A stretch of 64,000 nucleotides of DNA from Vulcanimicrobiota bacterium (GCA_013290125.1 JABCYQ010000006.1:1-64000), one strand, 5' to 3'. Shown: positions 18,727-27,152, counted from the stretch's first letter. Notes: generated by a model from the sequence alone, not told the origin. A program made the numbers and translations.

Positions 18727-18758
18727 CCGGAACCGTGTGAAACCTCGCACGGTTCCGG
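18727..18758 (+). terminator. Hairpin after the first pstS-like gene
   Basis: An 11-bp stem CCGGAACCGTG / CACGGTTCCGG with a 10-nt loop starts 12 nt after the stop. It is followed by CCGACAAAAAAG, not a T-run, so its strength as a terminator is uncertain. Confidence 0.5.
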
Positions 18759-18776
18759 CCGACAAAAAAGTACGCG

Positions 18777-18826
18777 CTTAATGTCACCCCTATGTCCGCA
18801 TAACTCCGGCATAATCTTTGGACGGT
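18777..18826 (+). promoter_or_regulatory. 11-nt-phased upstream box of the second pstS-like gene (Pho-box-like)
   Basis: This is the partner of 17201-17250: CTTAATG, CCCTATG, CATAACT and CATAATC at 11-nt steps in the same register. The distance from the box to the start is about 88 nt here and about 85 nt for copy 1. Confidence 0.5.
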
Positions 18827-18913
18827 ATCCTGAAACCGAGGCATTGCGCGTTCCGTGTTCGGCCGCGCATGTGTTCGCATGCAGCGCTCGTCGCTATTTC
18901 AGTTGAGGTGTTT

Positions 18914-20278
18914 ATGCGCAATCACGGGGGAGAGATCCTGACAAAGGTTCTTTCCGGCGGTCTTGCATTGGGCATGGCCGGTCTACTTACGGCGTGCAGC
19001 GGAGGCTCAACGGCTTCGCCGACGTCAGCGGTTCTTCCAGGAATGCAGAACGCTGTGAAACACGGCGTCTCGCCCGACACTGTGGCCCCGGTCTACGGCG
19101 GCGGCAGCACCTTCATCTCGCTTGCCGCGCGCGCGTGGATGGATTGCTACGGCGTAGCGATCGCTCCCGGTTCCTGCAGCCCGACCGTCAACGCGAACGT
19201 CCAGCTTCTGTATGCCGCGGTCGGAAGCGGAAATGCGTTGACCGCATACCTGACACAGACGCCCGCCACCTCGACCCCCTCGAATCCGCCCCCGTTCACG
19301 TCAACTCTGTTCCCGAACTACCCATATTCGGAATGGGATTACAGCGCCAGTGACGCGCCGCTAAGCTCGACGCAGATCTCGCAATACGCGACAGCGGACC
19401 AAGCGCAACGGGGCAATCCGATCGAACTGCCGATCACGACCGACGGCGTCACCATCCCATATAACCCGTCCGGTCTCACGGTGCCGTCCGGTGGTCTGCA
19501 GATCTCCGTCAACACGCTCTGCGGGATCTTCACCGGCTCGATCACGAACTGGAACGATTCGCACATCACCGCTGACAACAACGGCGTGCAAGTGTCGTCG
19601 AACCTCCCGATCCTGGTGGTCCATCGCAGCGATGGCAGCGGCACGACGTTCCTGCTCTCCAACCACGAAAATACCGCGTGCGCAAGCACGAGTTTCCCGT
19701 GGTCGTTCGGCGTGGGCACGACCGTGGCGTGGCCGACGACGTCCGGCTTCATCGGTGAAGCCGGCAGCCAAGGCGTGGCCGGTGAAGTCGCCGCGACCGC
19801 CGGAGCCATCGGCTACGTCGGGCCGGGCTTCCTCGGGCCACCGAACAACATTCCGGGTGCGAACCTTCAGGACAACTACGCGCTGACGCATCCGACCGCG
19901 CCGAAACAGTACATCGCGGAGAGCACCGCAACGGTCAACAATGCGCTGCACACCGTGAAACTGCCGCACGATCCCACGCCGACCGACATCAACAACGACA
20001 CGATCATCGCAGATTCGGCCACAAAGAACGCGTGGCCGATCTCCGGCTTCTCGTACATCGACTTCTACCAGTGCTACGCGAACAAAACGCTGGTCAAGAA
20101 CATCAAGGGCTTCGTGACCTGGGACACGTCGACGAGCTTGCCGCAAGGCCAGTCCGTACCCGACAAACTCGCCGTCGCGAATGGCGTCGGCTACATGCCG
20201 ACCGGCTTGAAGCAAGTCACGAGCCGGGCAATCCAACAACTGATCGCCGGTCCGAAAGCCGGAACCTGCACGATCTGA
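18914..20278 (+). CDS. PstS-like phosphate-binding lipoprotein, copy 2
   Basis: The protein has 454 residues with lipobox LTAC (LLTACSGG). It carries the same ordered motifs as copy 1: YGGGSTFISLAARAW, YAAVGSGNALTAY, DYSASDAPL, LCGIFTGSITNWND, HRSDGSGTTFL and GAIGYVGPGF. The HRSDGSGTTF loop is closer to the family consensus than copy 1's YRADGSGTTF. I chose the ATG at 18914, preceded by TTGAGGTG exactly as in copy 1; an upstream ATG at 18818 would add a non-signal-like leader. This is a tandem duplication that kept its promoter region. Confidence 0.88.
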   Translation: MRNHGGEILTKVLSGGLALGMAGLLTACSGGSTASPTSAVLPGMQNAVKHGVSPDTVAPVYGGGSTFISLAARAWMDCYGVAIAPGSCSPTVNANVQLLYAAVGSGNALTAYLTQTPATSTPSNPPPFTSTLFPNYPYSEWDYSASDAPLSSTQISQYATADQAQRGNPIELPITTDGVTIPYNPSGLTVPSGGLQISVNTLCGIFTGSITNWNDSHITADNNGVQVSSNLPILVVHRSDGSGTTFLLSNHENTACASTSFPWSFGVGTTVAWPTTSGFIGEAGSQGVAGEVAATAGAIGYVGPGFLGPPNNIPGANLQDNYALTHPTAPKQYIAESTATVNNALHTVKLPHDPTPTDINNDTIIADSATKNAWPISGFSYIDFYQCYANKTLVKNIKGFVTWDTSTSLPQGQSVPDKLAVANGVGYMPTGLKQVTSRAIQQLIAGPKAGTCTI

Positions 20279-20291
20279 CATAAGACAGTCA

Positions 20292-20330
20292 GCCGGGTTC
20301 GCGTGCGGCGCGCAGTGCCGCACGCCCGGC
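20292..20330 (+). terminator. Strong hairpin after the second pstS-like gene
   Basis: GCGTGCGGC (20301-20309) pairs with GCCGCACGC (20317-20325). An outer GCCGG/CCGGC extends the stem after a 4-nt bulge. No T-run follows. The position 14 nt past the stop suggests 3'-end formation or mRNA protection. Confidence 0.5.
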
Positions 20331-20449
20331 GACAAAACTGGATCCCGCGTCCTGCTGTTCGTTCACGAGGGGGCGGCGGCGCGGCGCGGGTTCCACCCCC
20401 TCTTTCTCGCTAGTCGAGTCGGCGCGGAGCGCCGGAAAGTCAACGTGCG

Positions 20450-21058
20450 ATGTCGTCTCCCGTTCGAGTCGCCATTGTGGAACCACAGTCTATCTTCAGA
20501 GAAAGTTTATCGCTCGCGCTGCAGCGATGCGAAGGCATCGAAGTAGGAGCGGAAGTTGATGACCCGGCGACGGACGTCGCCATCGTTGGAACGGCGGTCC
20601 TCGGCATGGCCGCTGTCCATTCGCTCGTGAAGCTGCGCGAGGCCAACGTGCGCCTCAAGATGTGCGCACTTGTAATGCCGGGTAGCGAGTGGTCCGCGTC
20701 GATGGCGCGGGCGCTGCGATCCGAAGCGGTCGCCAGCATCGATTCGTCGCCGGCCGACATCGCCCGCGCTGTGATCGCCGTAGCCCGAGGGGAATGCGTC
20801 CAGGGGCCGGCTCTCGCGCGTCACGTCGAATCATTTCGACAGAAGCACGGGCGCAACGTCGGAGCCGATCTGTCCAGGCGTGAGACGGAAGTCATGCGCC
20901 TCATCGTCGACGGTCTCTCGAACAAACAGATCTCACGCGAGTTGGTGTTGAGCGAACGCACTGTGAAGAACCATATCAGCAACATCTACTCGAAACTCAA
21001 CGTGAAGGCTCGAACGCAGGCGGCGGTCCACGCGTATCGCAACGGCATCGGCACCTGA
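20450..21058 (+). CDS. LuxR-type transcription regulator with a degenerate receiver domain
   Basis: The protein has 202 residues. Residues 6-115 have the outline of a response-regulator receiver (VRVAIVEPQSIFRESLSLAL). The acidic pocket reads EP instead of DD, and the strand that should end in the phospho-accepting Asp reads DVAIVG, so phosphorylation by the normal route looks impossible. Residues 140-200 are a complete LuxR/NarL helix-turn-helix (LSRRETEVMRLIVDGLSNKQ, then SERTVKNHISNIYSKL). It follows the two pstS-like genes on the same strand after a hairpin; a role in controlling them is possible but unsupported. Confidence 0.85.
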   Translation: MSSPVRVAIVEPQSIFRESLSLALQRCEGIEVGAEVDDPATDVAIVGTAVLGMAAVHSLVKLREANVRLKMCALVMPGSEWSASMARALRSEAVASIDSSPADIARAVIAVARGECVQGPALARHVESFRQKHGRNVGADLSRRETEVMRLIVDGLSNKQISRELVLSERTVKNHISNIYSKLNVKARTQAAVHAYRNGIGT

Positions 21059-21075
21059 CTGAATGGCGCCTCGCC

Positions 21076-21140
21076 GAAGGGGCCGACTTCATGTCGGCCC
21101 ACATGGTGAATGCTGGGCCGATATAAAATCGGCCCCTTCA
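21076..21140. repeat. Two facing short palindromes of the GGGGCCGAC family
   Basis: GAAGGGGCCGACTTCATGTC-type at 21076-21100 faces GGGCCGATATAAAATCGGCC-type at 21115-21140. The pair fills most of the gap between the regulator and the TauE/SafE gene and may form a larger fold-back. Confidence 0.85.
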
Positions 21141-21204
21141 TCATCCGGTCAGCCAAGCAACCTCGCCCAAGGATGACGCACGCGCCGCTCCTAACCGAAG
21201 CGCG

Positions 21205-21966
21205 ATGGCGATCTGGGCGGTGCTCTTCCTCGCTGCGGTCCTCGGCGGCGCGCTGAATTCAGTCGCGGGCGGCGGAAGCTTTCTCACTTTTCCGGCGCTC
21301 CTATTCGTCGGCGTACCGCCCGTCAGCGCAAACACGACGAGCACGGCAGCGCTCTTGCCCGGCGTTTTTGCCAGCATAACCGGCTATCGGGCCGACTTCC
21401 CCAAAGAACGCGCGTTCTTGTCGTGGCTCGTCGGCGCGAGCTTGATCGGTGGACTCGCGGGCGCTCTCTTCCTCTTGGGGACGCCAGAAGAAGCATTCAA
21501 GAAACTCATCCCTTATCTGCTCGGCGTCGCGACGCTATTGTTCATCGCGAGCCCAAGCCTGTCGGCGTGGTTCGGGAGAACGGAAGAGCACGCCGCCGCG
21601 CCTTCGCCGCGCGCGATCGCCGGGATCGCAATCGCTCAGTCGCTGATCGCGTTCTATGGCGGTTATTTCGGCGGCGGCATAGGCATCCTGATGTTGGCGA
21701 CTCTCGGTCTTATGGGCATGCGCGACATCAACGCCATGAACGCCGTGAAGACGCTACTGGCTGGGATCATCAACACGGTGGCGTTCATCGCGTTCGTCCT
21801 GGCGCGCAACATCGTGTGGCCGTACGCGGTCGTGATGCTTTTCGGGTCGATCATCGGGGGATACGTCGGCGCGCGTTTTGTCCGGCGTCTGGATCAGGCC
21901 CTTGTGCGCCGCTTCATCGCGTTCGTCGGCATCGTCATGACGGCATATTTCTTCATCCACGGCTAG
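21205..21966 (+). CDS. TSUP (TauE/SafE) family membrane permease
   Basis: The protein has 253 residues and seven to eight hydrophobic helices. The family hallmark GGALNSVAGGGSFLTFPAL is in the first repeat and GGYFGGGIGILML in the second, both lining the transport path. TSUP members move sulfonates, sulfite or other small anions with protons; the substrate is unknown. It converges on a YeiH-type putative sulfate exporter with a 4-nt overlap, a neighbour that fits sulfur-anion transport. An ATG at 21205 was chosen as the first in frame before the first helix. Confidence 0.88.
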   Translation: MAIWAVLFLAAVLGGALNSVAGGGSFLTFPALLFVGVPPVSANTTSTAALLPGVFASITGYRADFPKERAFLSWLVGASLIGGLAGALFLLGTPEEAFKKLIPYLLGVATLLFIASPSLSAWFGRTEEHAAAPSPRAIAGIAIAQSLIAFYGGYFGGGIGILMLATLGLMGMRDINAMNAVKTLLAGIINTVAFIAFVLARNIVWPYAVVMLFGSIIGGYVGARFVRRLDQALVRRFIAFVGIVMTAYFFIHG

Positions 21967-22958
21967 CCCCACAAGACGCGTTGCACGACGAGGCTCACCA
22001 CTGCGACGAGCGCCCACACGATGAGGCCCAGCACGAGCGGCGCCGCACCGACGCTGCGCAGCCGCTTGAAATCCGACGCGAGTCCAACGCCGGCAAACGC
22101 CACCACCATGATGTACTTGCCGGCAACAGCCAGCCCGGTGAGCACGGTCGCCGGAACGATACCGATCGATGCCACCGCCGCAGCGAGTGCGAACAACACG
22201 ACAAACCACGGCATCACCTTGACGAAATTAAATCGGGCGGCGCCTGAAGCGCCGCGGCTGCCGACATAAATAGCGATTCCGACGGCGAGCGGCAAAATGG
22301 CGAGCGCTCGGGTGAGCTTCACGATGGTCGCCGTCACACCGGCCACGGGCCCGAACGCATATCCGGCAGCGACGACTGAAGACGTATCGTTGATCGCGGT
22401 GCCCGCCCACGTGCCGAACACGGTCTGAGTCATGTGCAGCGCGTGGCCGAGCGGCGGGAACAGAAAGACCGCGACGATGTTATAGAGGAAAATCGTCGCG
22501 GTCGCGAACGCCACGTCTCCGCTTTCGGCGTCGAGGATCGGAGCGATCGCCGCGATCGCAGACGCGCCGCAGATCGACGTGCCCGCCGCGACCAGCATGC
22601 GGATGTTGAATCCGATGCGCATCAGTTGGCCGAGCAATAGGCCGCCTAACAGTCCAACCGCAAGCGATCCCGCGAGCACGGGAAAACTCGAGGCGCCGGC
22701 GCTCCAAACTACCGCAAGGTTCAAGCCAAAGCCCAACAATACGATGCCGGTCTGCAACATGGTGCGAGACGCAAATGCGACGCCCGCAGAGAGTGCCGGC
22801 GCCGTCACGAAACTGCGCACGACTATGCCGAGCGCGATGGCAAATATCGGCGCACCGATGAGCGGGAAGCGAGTACCCAAAACCGCAGCGCACGCCGCAA
22901 GCGCAATAGACAGCAGCAGACCCGGCATGAGCGTGCGAAGCGAGGTCATTTCGGGCAC
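21963..22958 (-). CDS. YeiH family putative sulfate exporter
   Basis: The protein has 331 residues and about ten membrane helices. Family features are RTMLQTGIVLLGFGLNL, the conserved AAGTSICGASAIAAIAPI and AGTAINDTSSVVAAGYA. The family (UPF0324) is annotated as sulfate exporter mainly by prediction, and experimental support is thin. It overlaps the convergent TSUP gene by 4 nt and is divergent from qcrA. The start ATG at 22958 follows a 134-nt gap to qcrA that must hold both promoters. Confidence 0.85.
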   Translation of the reverse strand: MPEMTSLRTLMPGLLLSIALAACAAVLGTRFPLIGAPIFAIALGIVVRSFVTAPALSAGVAFASRTMLQTGIVLLGFGLNLAVVWSAGASSFPVLAGSLAVGLLGGLLLGQLMRIGFNIRMLVAAGTSICGASAIAAIAPILDAESGDVAFATATIFLYNIVAVFLFPPLGHALHMTQTVFGTWAGTAINDTSSVVAAGYAFGPVAGVTATIVKLTRALAILPLAVGIAIYVGSRGASGAARFNFVKVMPWFVVLFALAAAVASIGIVPATVLTGLAVAGKYIMVVAFAGVGLASDFKRLRSVGAAPLVLGLIVWALVAVVSLVVQRVLWG

Positions 22959-23092
22959 AGCGTTCGGGTTTGCGGCCCGTGAGGCCCGCAGGCGGGCGTG
23001 CTACATCCGTAGCAGGCGATTCGAGGGGCATACAGCGCGGGCGGCAAACCCCTTCGCAAACTGTTCCTCTAAGCCACTTGGAGGGTGCCTTC

Positions 23093-23755
23093 GTGTCCGA
23101 GAGCAGCCACATCAACGACGAACCGGAGACGCCTGCAGAAGTCAGCCGCAGAACGTTTATGGCGCAGATGACGGTCGTCGCCGGCAGCCTCGTCGGCATC
23201 GGCGTTGCGATTCCGGTGCTGGCTGGTTTGGTGCCTTCGAAAGACGTGCTCGATGCGGGCAAGCCGCAGTGGTACCCGCTCAACGCCGACGAGTTCACGC
23301 AATTCGAACAGGCGGCCGCCGACCCGATGAAGATCACGTTCACCAAAAAAACGGTCGACGGCTATCTCGTAGACGTGGGCGACGAATACGTCTGGGGTAT
23401 CCGCATGACCCCGGATCAAGAGGCGCAATTCAAGGCGGATCGGCCCGATCTGTTCCAATCATCCGGCGGCGCCGTGAACTACGAAGTCCCCGTGACGTAC
23501 AAGAACATCGGCATCGTGTTGTTCAGTCCCGTTTGTCCGCACTTGGGCTGCCGCTTCAACTGGGTCAAGGATCAGCAGATCTTCCTCTGCCCGTGTCACG
23601 GCTCGACGTATACGAAATTTGGCAAACACATGTTAGGCCCGGCCAATCGCGGGCTCGACCCACTGCCGTTCGAGGATAAGTCCGGCGTCGCCGAGGTCAC
23701 GTGGATCAACTACGATGAGACGACGGCCGACCGTATCGTCCTCAGCTACACGTAA
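23093..23755 (+). CDS. qcrA: Menaquinol-cytochrome c reductase Rieske iron-sulfur subunit
   Basis: The protein has 220 residues. It begins with a GTG at 23093 after a good GGAGGGTG ribosome binding site. One N-terminal membrane anchor (about 22-45) starts after SRRTF, which resembles a twin-arginine signal. The [2Fe-2S] ligands are in CPHLGC (about 148) and CPCHGS (about 166). The subunit passes electrons from menaquinol to the c-type cytochrome at the outer face of the membrane. It sits 15 nt before the cytochrome b gene in the order usual for bc complexes. An upstream ATG at 22970 is in frame, but its leader looks non-coding. Confidence 0.93.
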   Translation: MSESSHINDEPETPAEVSRRTFMAQMTVVAGSLVGIGVAIPVLAGLVPSKDVLDAGKPQWYPLNADEFTQFEQAAADPMKITFTKKTVDGYLVDVGDEYVWGIRMTPDQEAQFKADRPDLFQSSGGAVNYEVPVTYKNIGIVLFSPVCPHLGCRFNWVKDQQIFLCPCHGSTYTKFGKHMLGPANRGLDPLPFEDKSGVAEVTWINYDETTADRIVLSYT

Positions 23756-23770
23756 ACCGAAGGGGCTCGC

Positions 23771-25237
23771 ATGCTGAACTGGATCGAAGAACGCACCGGC
23801 GGCATTTCCGCTCTCAAAAATTTCCTCACCGAGGACGTGCCCGGCGGCGCGAGTTACTGGTACACGTTCGGCAGCGCGACGCTCATCGCGCTCGTCATCC
23901 AGATCGTCACCGGCATCTTCCTCACGTTCTATTATGCGCCGTCCGCGTCCACGGCTTGGGAATCCACGAAGTTCATCTACGATCACGTGACCGGCGGCGC
24001 GTTCATCCTCAGCCTGCACTTCTGGGGCGCTTCGGCCATGATCGCGCTTATGACCGTCCACCTGCTCCAAGTGATGATCTGGGGAGCCTACAAGAAGCCG
24101 CGCGAGGTCATGTGGGTCATCGGCGTCGTGTTGTTTCTGCTCACGCTCGTGCTCGGCCTGACCGGCTATCTCTTGCCGTGGGATCTCAACGCGTTTTCCG
24201 CATCGCAAGTCTCGATCAATATCGCGGGCAACATACCGCCGCCGGCGTTCGGGATGGCGCAGAAGTATTTTCTCCAAGACGGCACACAGATGGGAACCCT
24301 TACCATCAATCGCTTTTTCGGCATCCACGTTTGGCTCGTGCCGATCATGCTGCTCGGTCTTGTCGGCCTGCATCTCGCGGTGTTCCGCCATAACGGCGCT
24401 GCCGGGCCGCCGGCAGATCAGACGCCGAAGAAGTTCGGCCGGTTCTATCCAGACCAGATCTTCATGGACACACTCGCCTCGTTCTTGGTGTTCGCCGTTG
24501 TCGTCTGCCTAGCGATCTGGATGCCGGCGCCGCTGCTCGCAAAGGCCGATCCGACCAATTCGCAATTCGTGCCGTCGCCGGCATGGTATTTCTTTCCGCT
24601 GTTCGGCTTACTTCAAAAGCTGCCGGGTCAAATGGGCCCGATCTCCGGCGAGCTCGTCGGAACCGCGGTGATACCGGCGCTTGGCGTCGGGGTGCTGTTG
24701 CTTCTGCCCTGGATCGATCGTAACCGCAAGCGCGCGCTCAACCAGCGGCCGTATTTCATTCTCCTCACGTTCATCTCGGTCGCCGTCGTCGGGATTTTCG
24801 GCTGGATCGGCGCTGCCTCAATTACCGACCACATCAAGCAGAGCGGCGGCGCGGGTCAGACACCGGTGCGCGGCTACGGCGCGCCGCCCGTGGGAGCGGA
24901 AGAAGCAGCTGCGGCGACCGCTGCTGCGCCGAGCGGTCCCGTCGCGCGCGGCCAAGCGGTCTACTCGCAGAACTGCGCTTCATGCCACGGCGCGGCCGGC
25001 GGCGGAACGCCCAACCTCGCACCGCCGCTCGACGGCAATCCGTTCGTGGCAGGCGACCCGGCGAAGATCATCGCGGTCGTCAACGGCGGCCTGCATGGTC
25101 AGGCGGTCATGGGTAAGTCGTACACAACGCCGATGCCCGCATGGAAGGGCACGCTCACTCCCTCGCAGATCGCCGACGTCATCTCGTACATCCGCGGCTC
25201 GTGGAGCAACCACGCCTCCATCGTAACCGTCAAATGA
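23771..25237 (+). CDS. qcrB: Cytochrome b subunit fused to a C-terminal cytochrome c domain
   Basis: The protein has 488 residues. The N-terminal part is a cytochrome b with paired heme-ligand histidines in HFWGASAMIALMTVH and FGIHVWLVPIMLLGLVGLH, then the subunit IV-like half with the quinol-site motif PAWYFFPLFGLL. After an Ala/Pro-rich linker (about 365-395) comes a cytochrome c domain with heme motif CASCH near 401 and an axial Met later (VMGKSYTTPMP). The fusion brings the electron acceptor into the same chain. The start ATG at 23771 is preceded by GAAGGGG. A T-tailed palindrome terminates the unit. Confidence 0.92.
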   Translation: MLNWIEERTGGISALKNFLTEDVPGGASYWYTFGSATLIALVIQIVTGIFLTFYYAPSASTAWESTKFIYDHVTGGAFILSLHFWGASAMIALMTVHLLQVMIWGAYKKPREVMWVIGVVLFLLTLVLGLTGYLLPWDLNAFSASQVSINIAGNIPPPAFGMAQKYFLQDGTQMGTLTINRFFGIHVWLVPIMLLGLVGLHLAVFRHNGAAGPPADQTPKKFGRFYPDQIFMDTLASFLVFAVVVCLAIWMPAPLLAKADPTNSQFVPSPAWYFFPLFGLLQKLPGQMGPISGELVGTAVIPALGVGVLLLLPWIDRNRKRALNQRPYFILLTFISVAVVGIFGWIGAASITDHIKQSGGAGQTPVRGYGAPPVGAEEAAAATAAAPSGPVARGQAVYSQNCASCHGAAGGGTPNLAPPLDGNPFVAGDPAKIIAVVNGGLHGQAVMGKSYTTPMPAWKGTLTPSQIADVISYIRGSWSNHASIVTVK

Positions 25238-25267
25238 TGTAGGGCGGATCTTTATGGTTCGGGAGCC

Positions 25268-25300
25268 TGAAGGGGCCGACTTCATGTCGGCCCTATTTTT
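25268..25300 (+). terminator. Intrinsic terminator of qcrAB, made of the short palindrome
   Basis: CTGAAGGGGCCGAC is followed by a TTCAT loop, GTCGGCCC and then TATTTTT. The stem and T-run fit an intrinsic terminator. The last bases overlap the stop codon of the convergent aquaporin gene. Confidence 0.75.
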
Positions 25301-25952
25301 CTGAGGCATCGGCCGTCATGAATTTATAAGCCACGACCGCGAGCAGCGCGCCAACGACTGGTCCGACGACATAGATCCATTGATCCGTCCACGTACCTGC
25401 GGCAAACGCTGGCCCGAGCGAGCGCGCCGGATTCATCGACGCGCCCGATATCGGGCCGCCGAAAAGCGCGTCAAGTGCGATCGTGCCGCCGATCGCGATG
25501 CCCGCGAAGCTCTTAACCGCTTTGCCGTGCACGGCCGAACCAAAAATGACGAAGGCGAGCAGAAACGTCATCGCGATCTCGAGGATCAGCGAGACCGAGA
25601 CCGTGCCCTGCGGCAAAGTGGCGCCGAGGCCACCTGTCATGCCGAAAAGCGCTCGAAGCAATTCGCTTGCGGCGATGGCGCCGAGCAACTGGCTCGCGAC
25701 GTATAGGGGCACGCGGCGGCCGGGAAATTCACCGAGCGCCCAAAATCCGATCGTGACCGCGGGATTGAAATGCGCTCCGGATACGTGGCCTAACGCGTAG
25801 ATCAGCGCCGCGATCACGAGGCCAAAGACGAGAGATACACCGACGTGCGTCACCTCATGAGTGGTCGCATCGACGACGATCGCGCCCGTCCCCGCAAAAA
25901 CCAGGAAGAACGTGCCGATGAACTCGGCAACGAGGGCACCGCGAAGCTGCAT
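25293..25952 (-). CDS. MIP family aquaporin/aquaglyceroporin in an arsenic operon
   Basis: The protein has 219 residues and six helices plus the two half-helices carrying NPA motifs: GAHFNPAVTIG and GASMNPARSLGP. The sequence matches the major intrinsic protein family closely. It directly follows arsC on the same strand. Aquaglyceroporins encoded with arsC let arsenite leave down its gradient in place of an ArsB or Acr3 pump, as in Sinorhizobium AqpS, and no arsB or acr3 is in view. Water or glycerol transport remains possible. Confidence 0.88.
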   Translation of the reverse strand: MQLRGALVAEFIGTFFLVFAGTGAIVVDATTHEVTHVGVSLVFGLVIAALIYALGHVSGAHFNPAVTIGFWALGEFPGRRVPLYVASQLLGAIAASELLRALFGMTGGLGATLPQGTVSVSLILEIAMTFLLAFVIFGSAVHGKAVKSFAGIAIGGTIALDALFGGPISGASMNPARSLGPAFAAGTWTDQWIYVVGPVVGALLAVVAYKFMTADASEK

Positions 25953-26369
25953 TTAGGACGTCCTCTTTGCGGGCCGCAGCTGTTCGATGAGTCGCTCGAT
26001 GCGCTGCTCGATGTCGTCTCGGATGCGTCGAACCGCTAGGATGTCTTTGCCGGCGGGATCTTCGACCTCCCAGTCCTCGTAGCGTTTGCCGGGATAGATC
26101 GGACAAGCGTCGCCACAGCCCATCGTGATCACGATATCGGCGCCGCGCACGGCGTCGTCGCTCATCAGCTTGGGGAATTCCTGACCGATGTCGATGCCGA
26201 CCTCGTTCAAGGCTTCGACGACGACCGGGTTGATGCTGCCGGCAGGTGCGCTGCCCGCGGAATGGACGCGGACGTTTCCACCAGAGCGCGCATGTAGAAG
26301 CGCCGCCGCCATCTGGCTGCGACCGGCGTTATGCACGCAGACGAACAAAACTGATGGGCCCTCGTTCAT
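25953..26369 (-). CDS. arsC: Arsenate reductase, low-molecular-weight phosphatase (thioredoxin-coupled) type
   Basis: From an ATG at 26369 the protein has 138 residues. The P-loop is CVHNAGRSQ, with the nucleophile Cys11, and the redox relay is Cys85 and Cys89 in GCGDACP, the pattern of thioredoxin-linked ArsC. It reduces arsenate to arsenite in the cytoplasm. An in-frame ATG at 26408 would add 13 residues and overlap arsI; I prefer 26369 because the family starts just before the first beta strand. It is the third gene of arsR-arsI-arsC-aquaporin. Confidence 0.92.
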   Translation of the reverse strand: MNEGPSVLFVCVHNAGRSQMAAALLHARSGGNVRVHSAGSAPAGSINPVVVEALNEVGIDIGQEFPKLMSDDAVRGADIVITMGCGDACPIYPGKRYEDWEVEDPAGKDILAVRRIRDDIEQRIERLIEQLRPAKRTS

Positions 26370-26382
26370 CGTGGAATGCCGT

Positions 26383-26820
26383 TCAGACAGCGCAGCATTC
26401 ATCGACATTGGGATATGCGTCGGAGCAGCACGTCACATCACCATCGTTGCGCGTCAGCGTATCCTCAAGGACCGTATAGACTTCCCAACGCCGGCCATCG
26501 GGATCGGCAGCCCACACTTTGGTCTGCTTTGCATAGCAGCACGTCTCGTCGCGCTCGATGTCGACCTTCAGGCCTGCCGATTGCAGTCGCGAAATCGCAG
26601 CGTCGACGGCTTCAGTGGAATCGACGACGATGCCGAAGTGTGCCGAGCGCCCGGGCTCAGCCCTTGGCTCCCGATCGAGCGCGAGCTCAAGTCCTGGATC
26701 GTCGGTTATGAAGAGCGCGTAGTCATCGAACGATTTAACTGGTTCGGCGTCGAGCAGCGTGCGGTAAAAGGCTATGCTCCCCGCGAGCTCGCGCGTGCCG
26801 AGATTAAGATGCATCTTCAT
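26383..26820 (-). CDS. arsI: ArsI/CadI family VOC protein, likely C-As lyase
   Basis: The protein has 145 residues in the vicinal oxygen chelate fold. The vicinal cysteine pair Cys94-Cys95 in ETCCYAKQTKVWAADPDG is the arsenite-binding site of ArsI enzymes. His5 (MKMHLNLG), His61 and a Glu in WEVYTV are expected Fe(II) ligands. ArsI uses oxygen to break the carbon-arsenic bond of methylarsenite and trivalent aromatic arsenicals. The C-terminus ends in a Cys-rich tail (CCSDAYPNVDECCAV). The start overlaps arsR by 4 nt. CadI-like proteins share this fold, but the arsenic neighbours favour ArsI. Confidence 0.88.
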   Translation of the reverse strand: MKMHLNLGTRELAGSIAFYRTLLDAEPVKSFDDYALFITDDPGLELALDREPRAEPGRSAHFGIVVDSTEAVDAAISRLQSAGLKVDIERDETCCYAKQTKVWAADPDGRRWEVYTVLEDTLTRNDGDVTCCSDAYPNVDECCAV

Positions 26821-27152
26821 GCGGCCAGTGCTTTCTGAGAGAAAAGCGCGTTGACGGCTCTGCGCAACCGGCTCATCACGCCCGGAGCAAGGCGGTAGTA
26901 GACCCAAGTCCCCTTGCGCGTTGACCGGACGAGGTCGGTTTCGCGCAGCCAACGCAAATGATGTGAGACGGTGGGTTGTTCTAGGGGCAGGCCGGCTGTG
27001 AAGTCGCACACGCAGACCTCACCTTTGGCGCGTGCCAGTGTGGCGAGAATCGCTAGCCGGTGCGGGTCCCCTAAGGCCTTGAAAAGCAGCGCATGTTCGC
27101 TGAAGTCCGCGTCCACGACTCTCGTTGAGGGCGTACAGCGCTGTATTGACAT
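26817..27152 (-). CDS. arsR: ArsR family metalloregulator
   Basis: The protein has 111 residues, a winged helix. The DNA-recognition helix region is LEQPTVSHHLRWLRETDLV. The GEVCVCDF stretch before it holds the cysteines that bind As(III) in classical ArsR. It should repress the operon until arsenite releases it from the operator. The start codon sits inside the predicted operator and at the predicted transcription start, which suggests a leaderless message. Confidence 0.92.
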   Translation of the reverse strand: MSIQRCTPSTRVVDADFSEHALLFKALGDPHRLAILATLARAKGEVCVCDFTAGLPLEQPTVSHHLRWLRETDLVRSTRKGTWVYYRLAPGVMSRLRRAVNALFSQKALAA

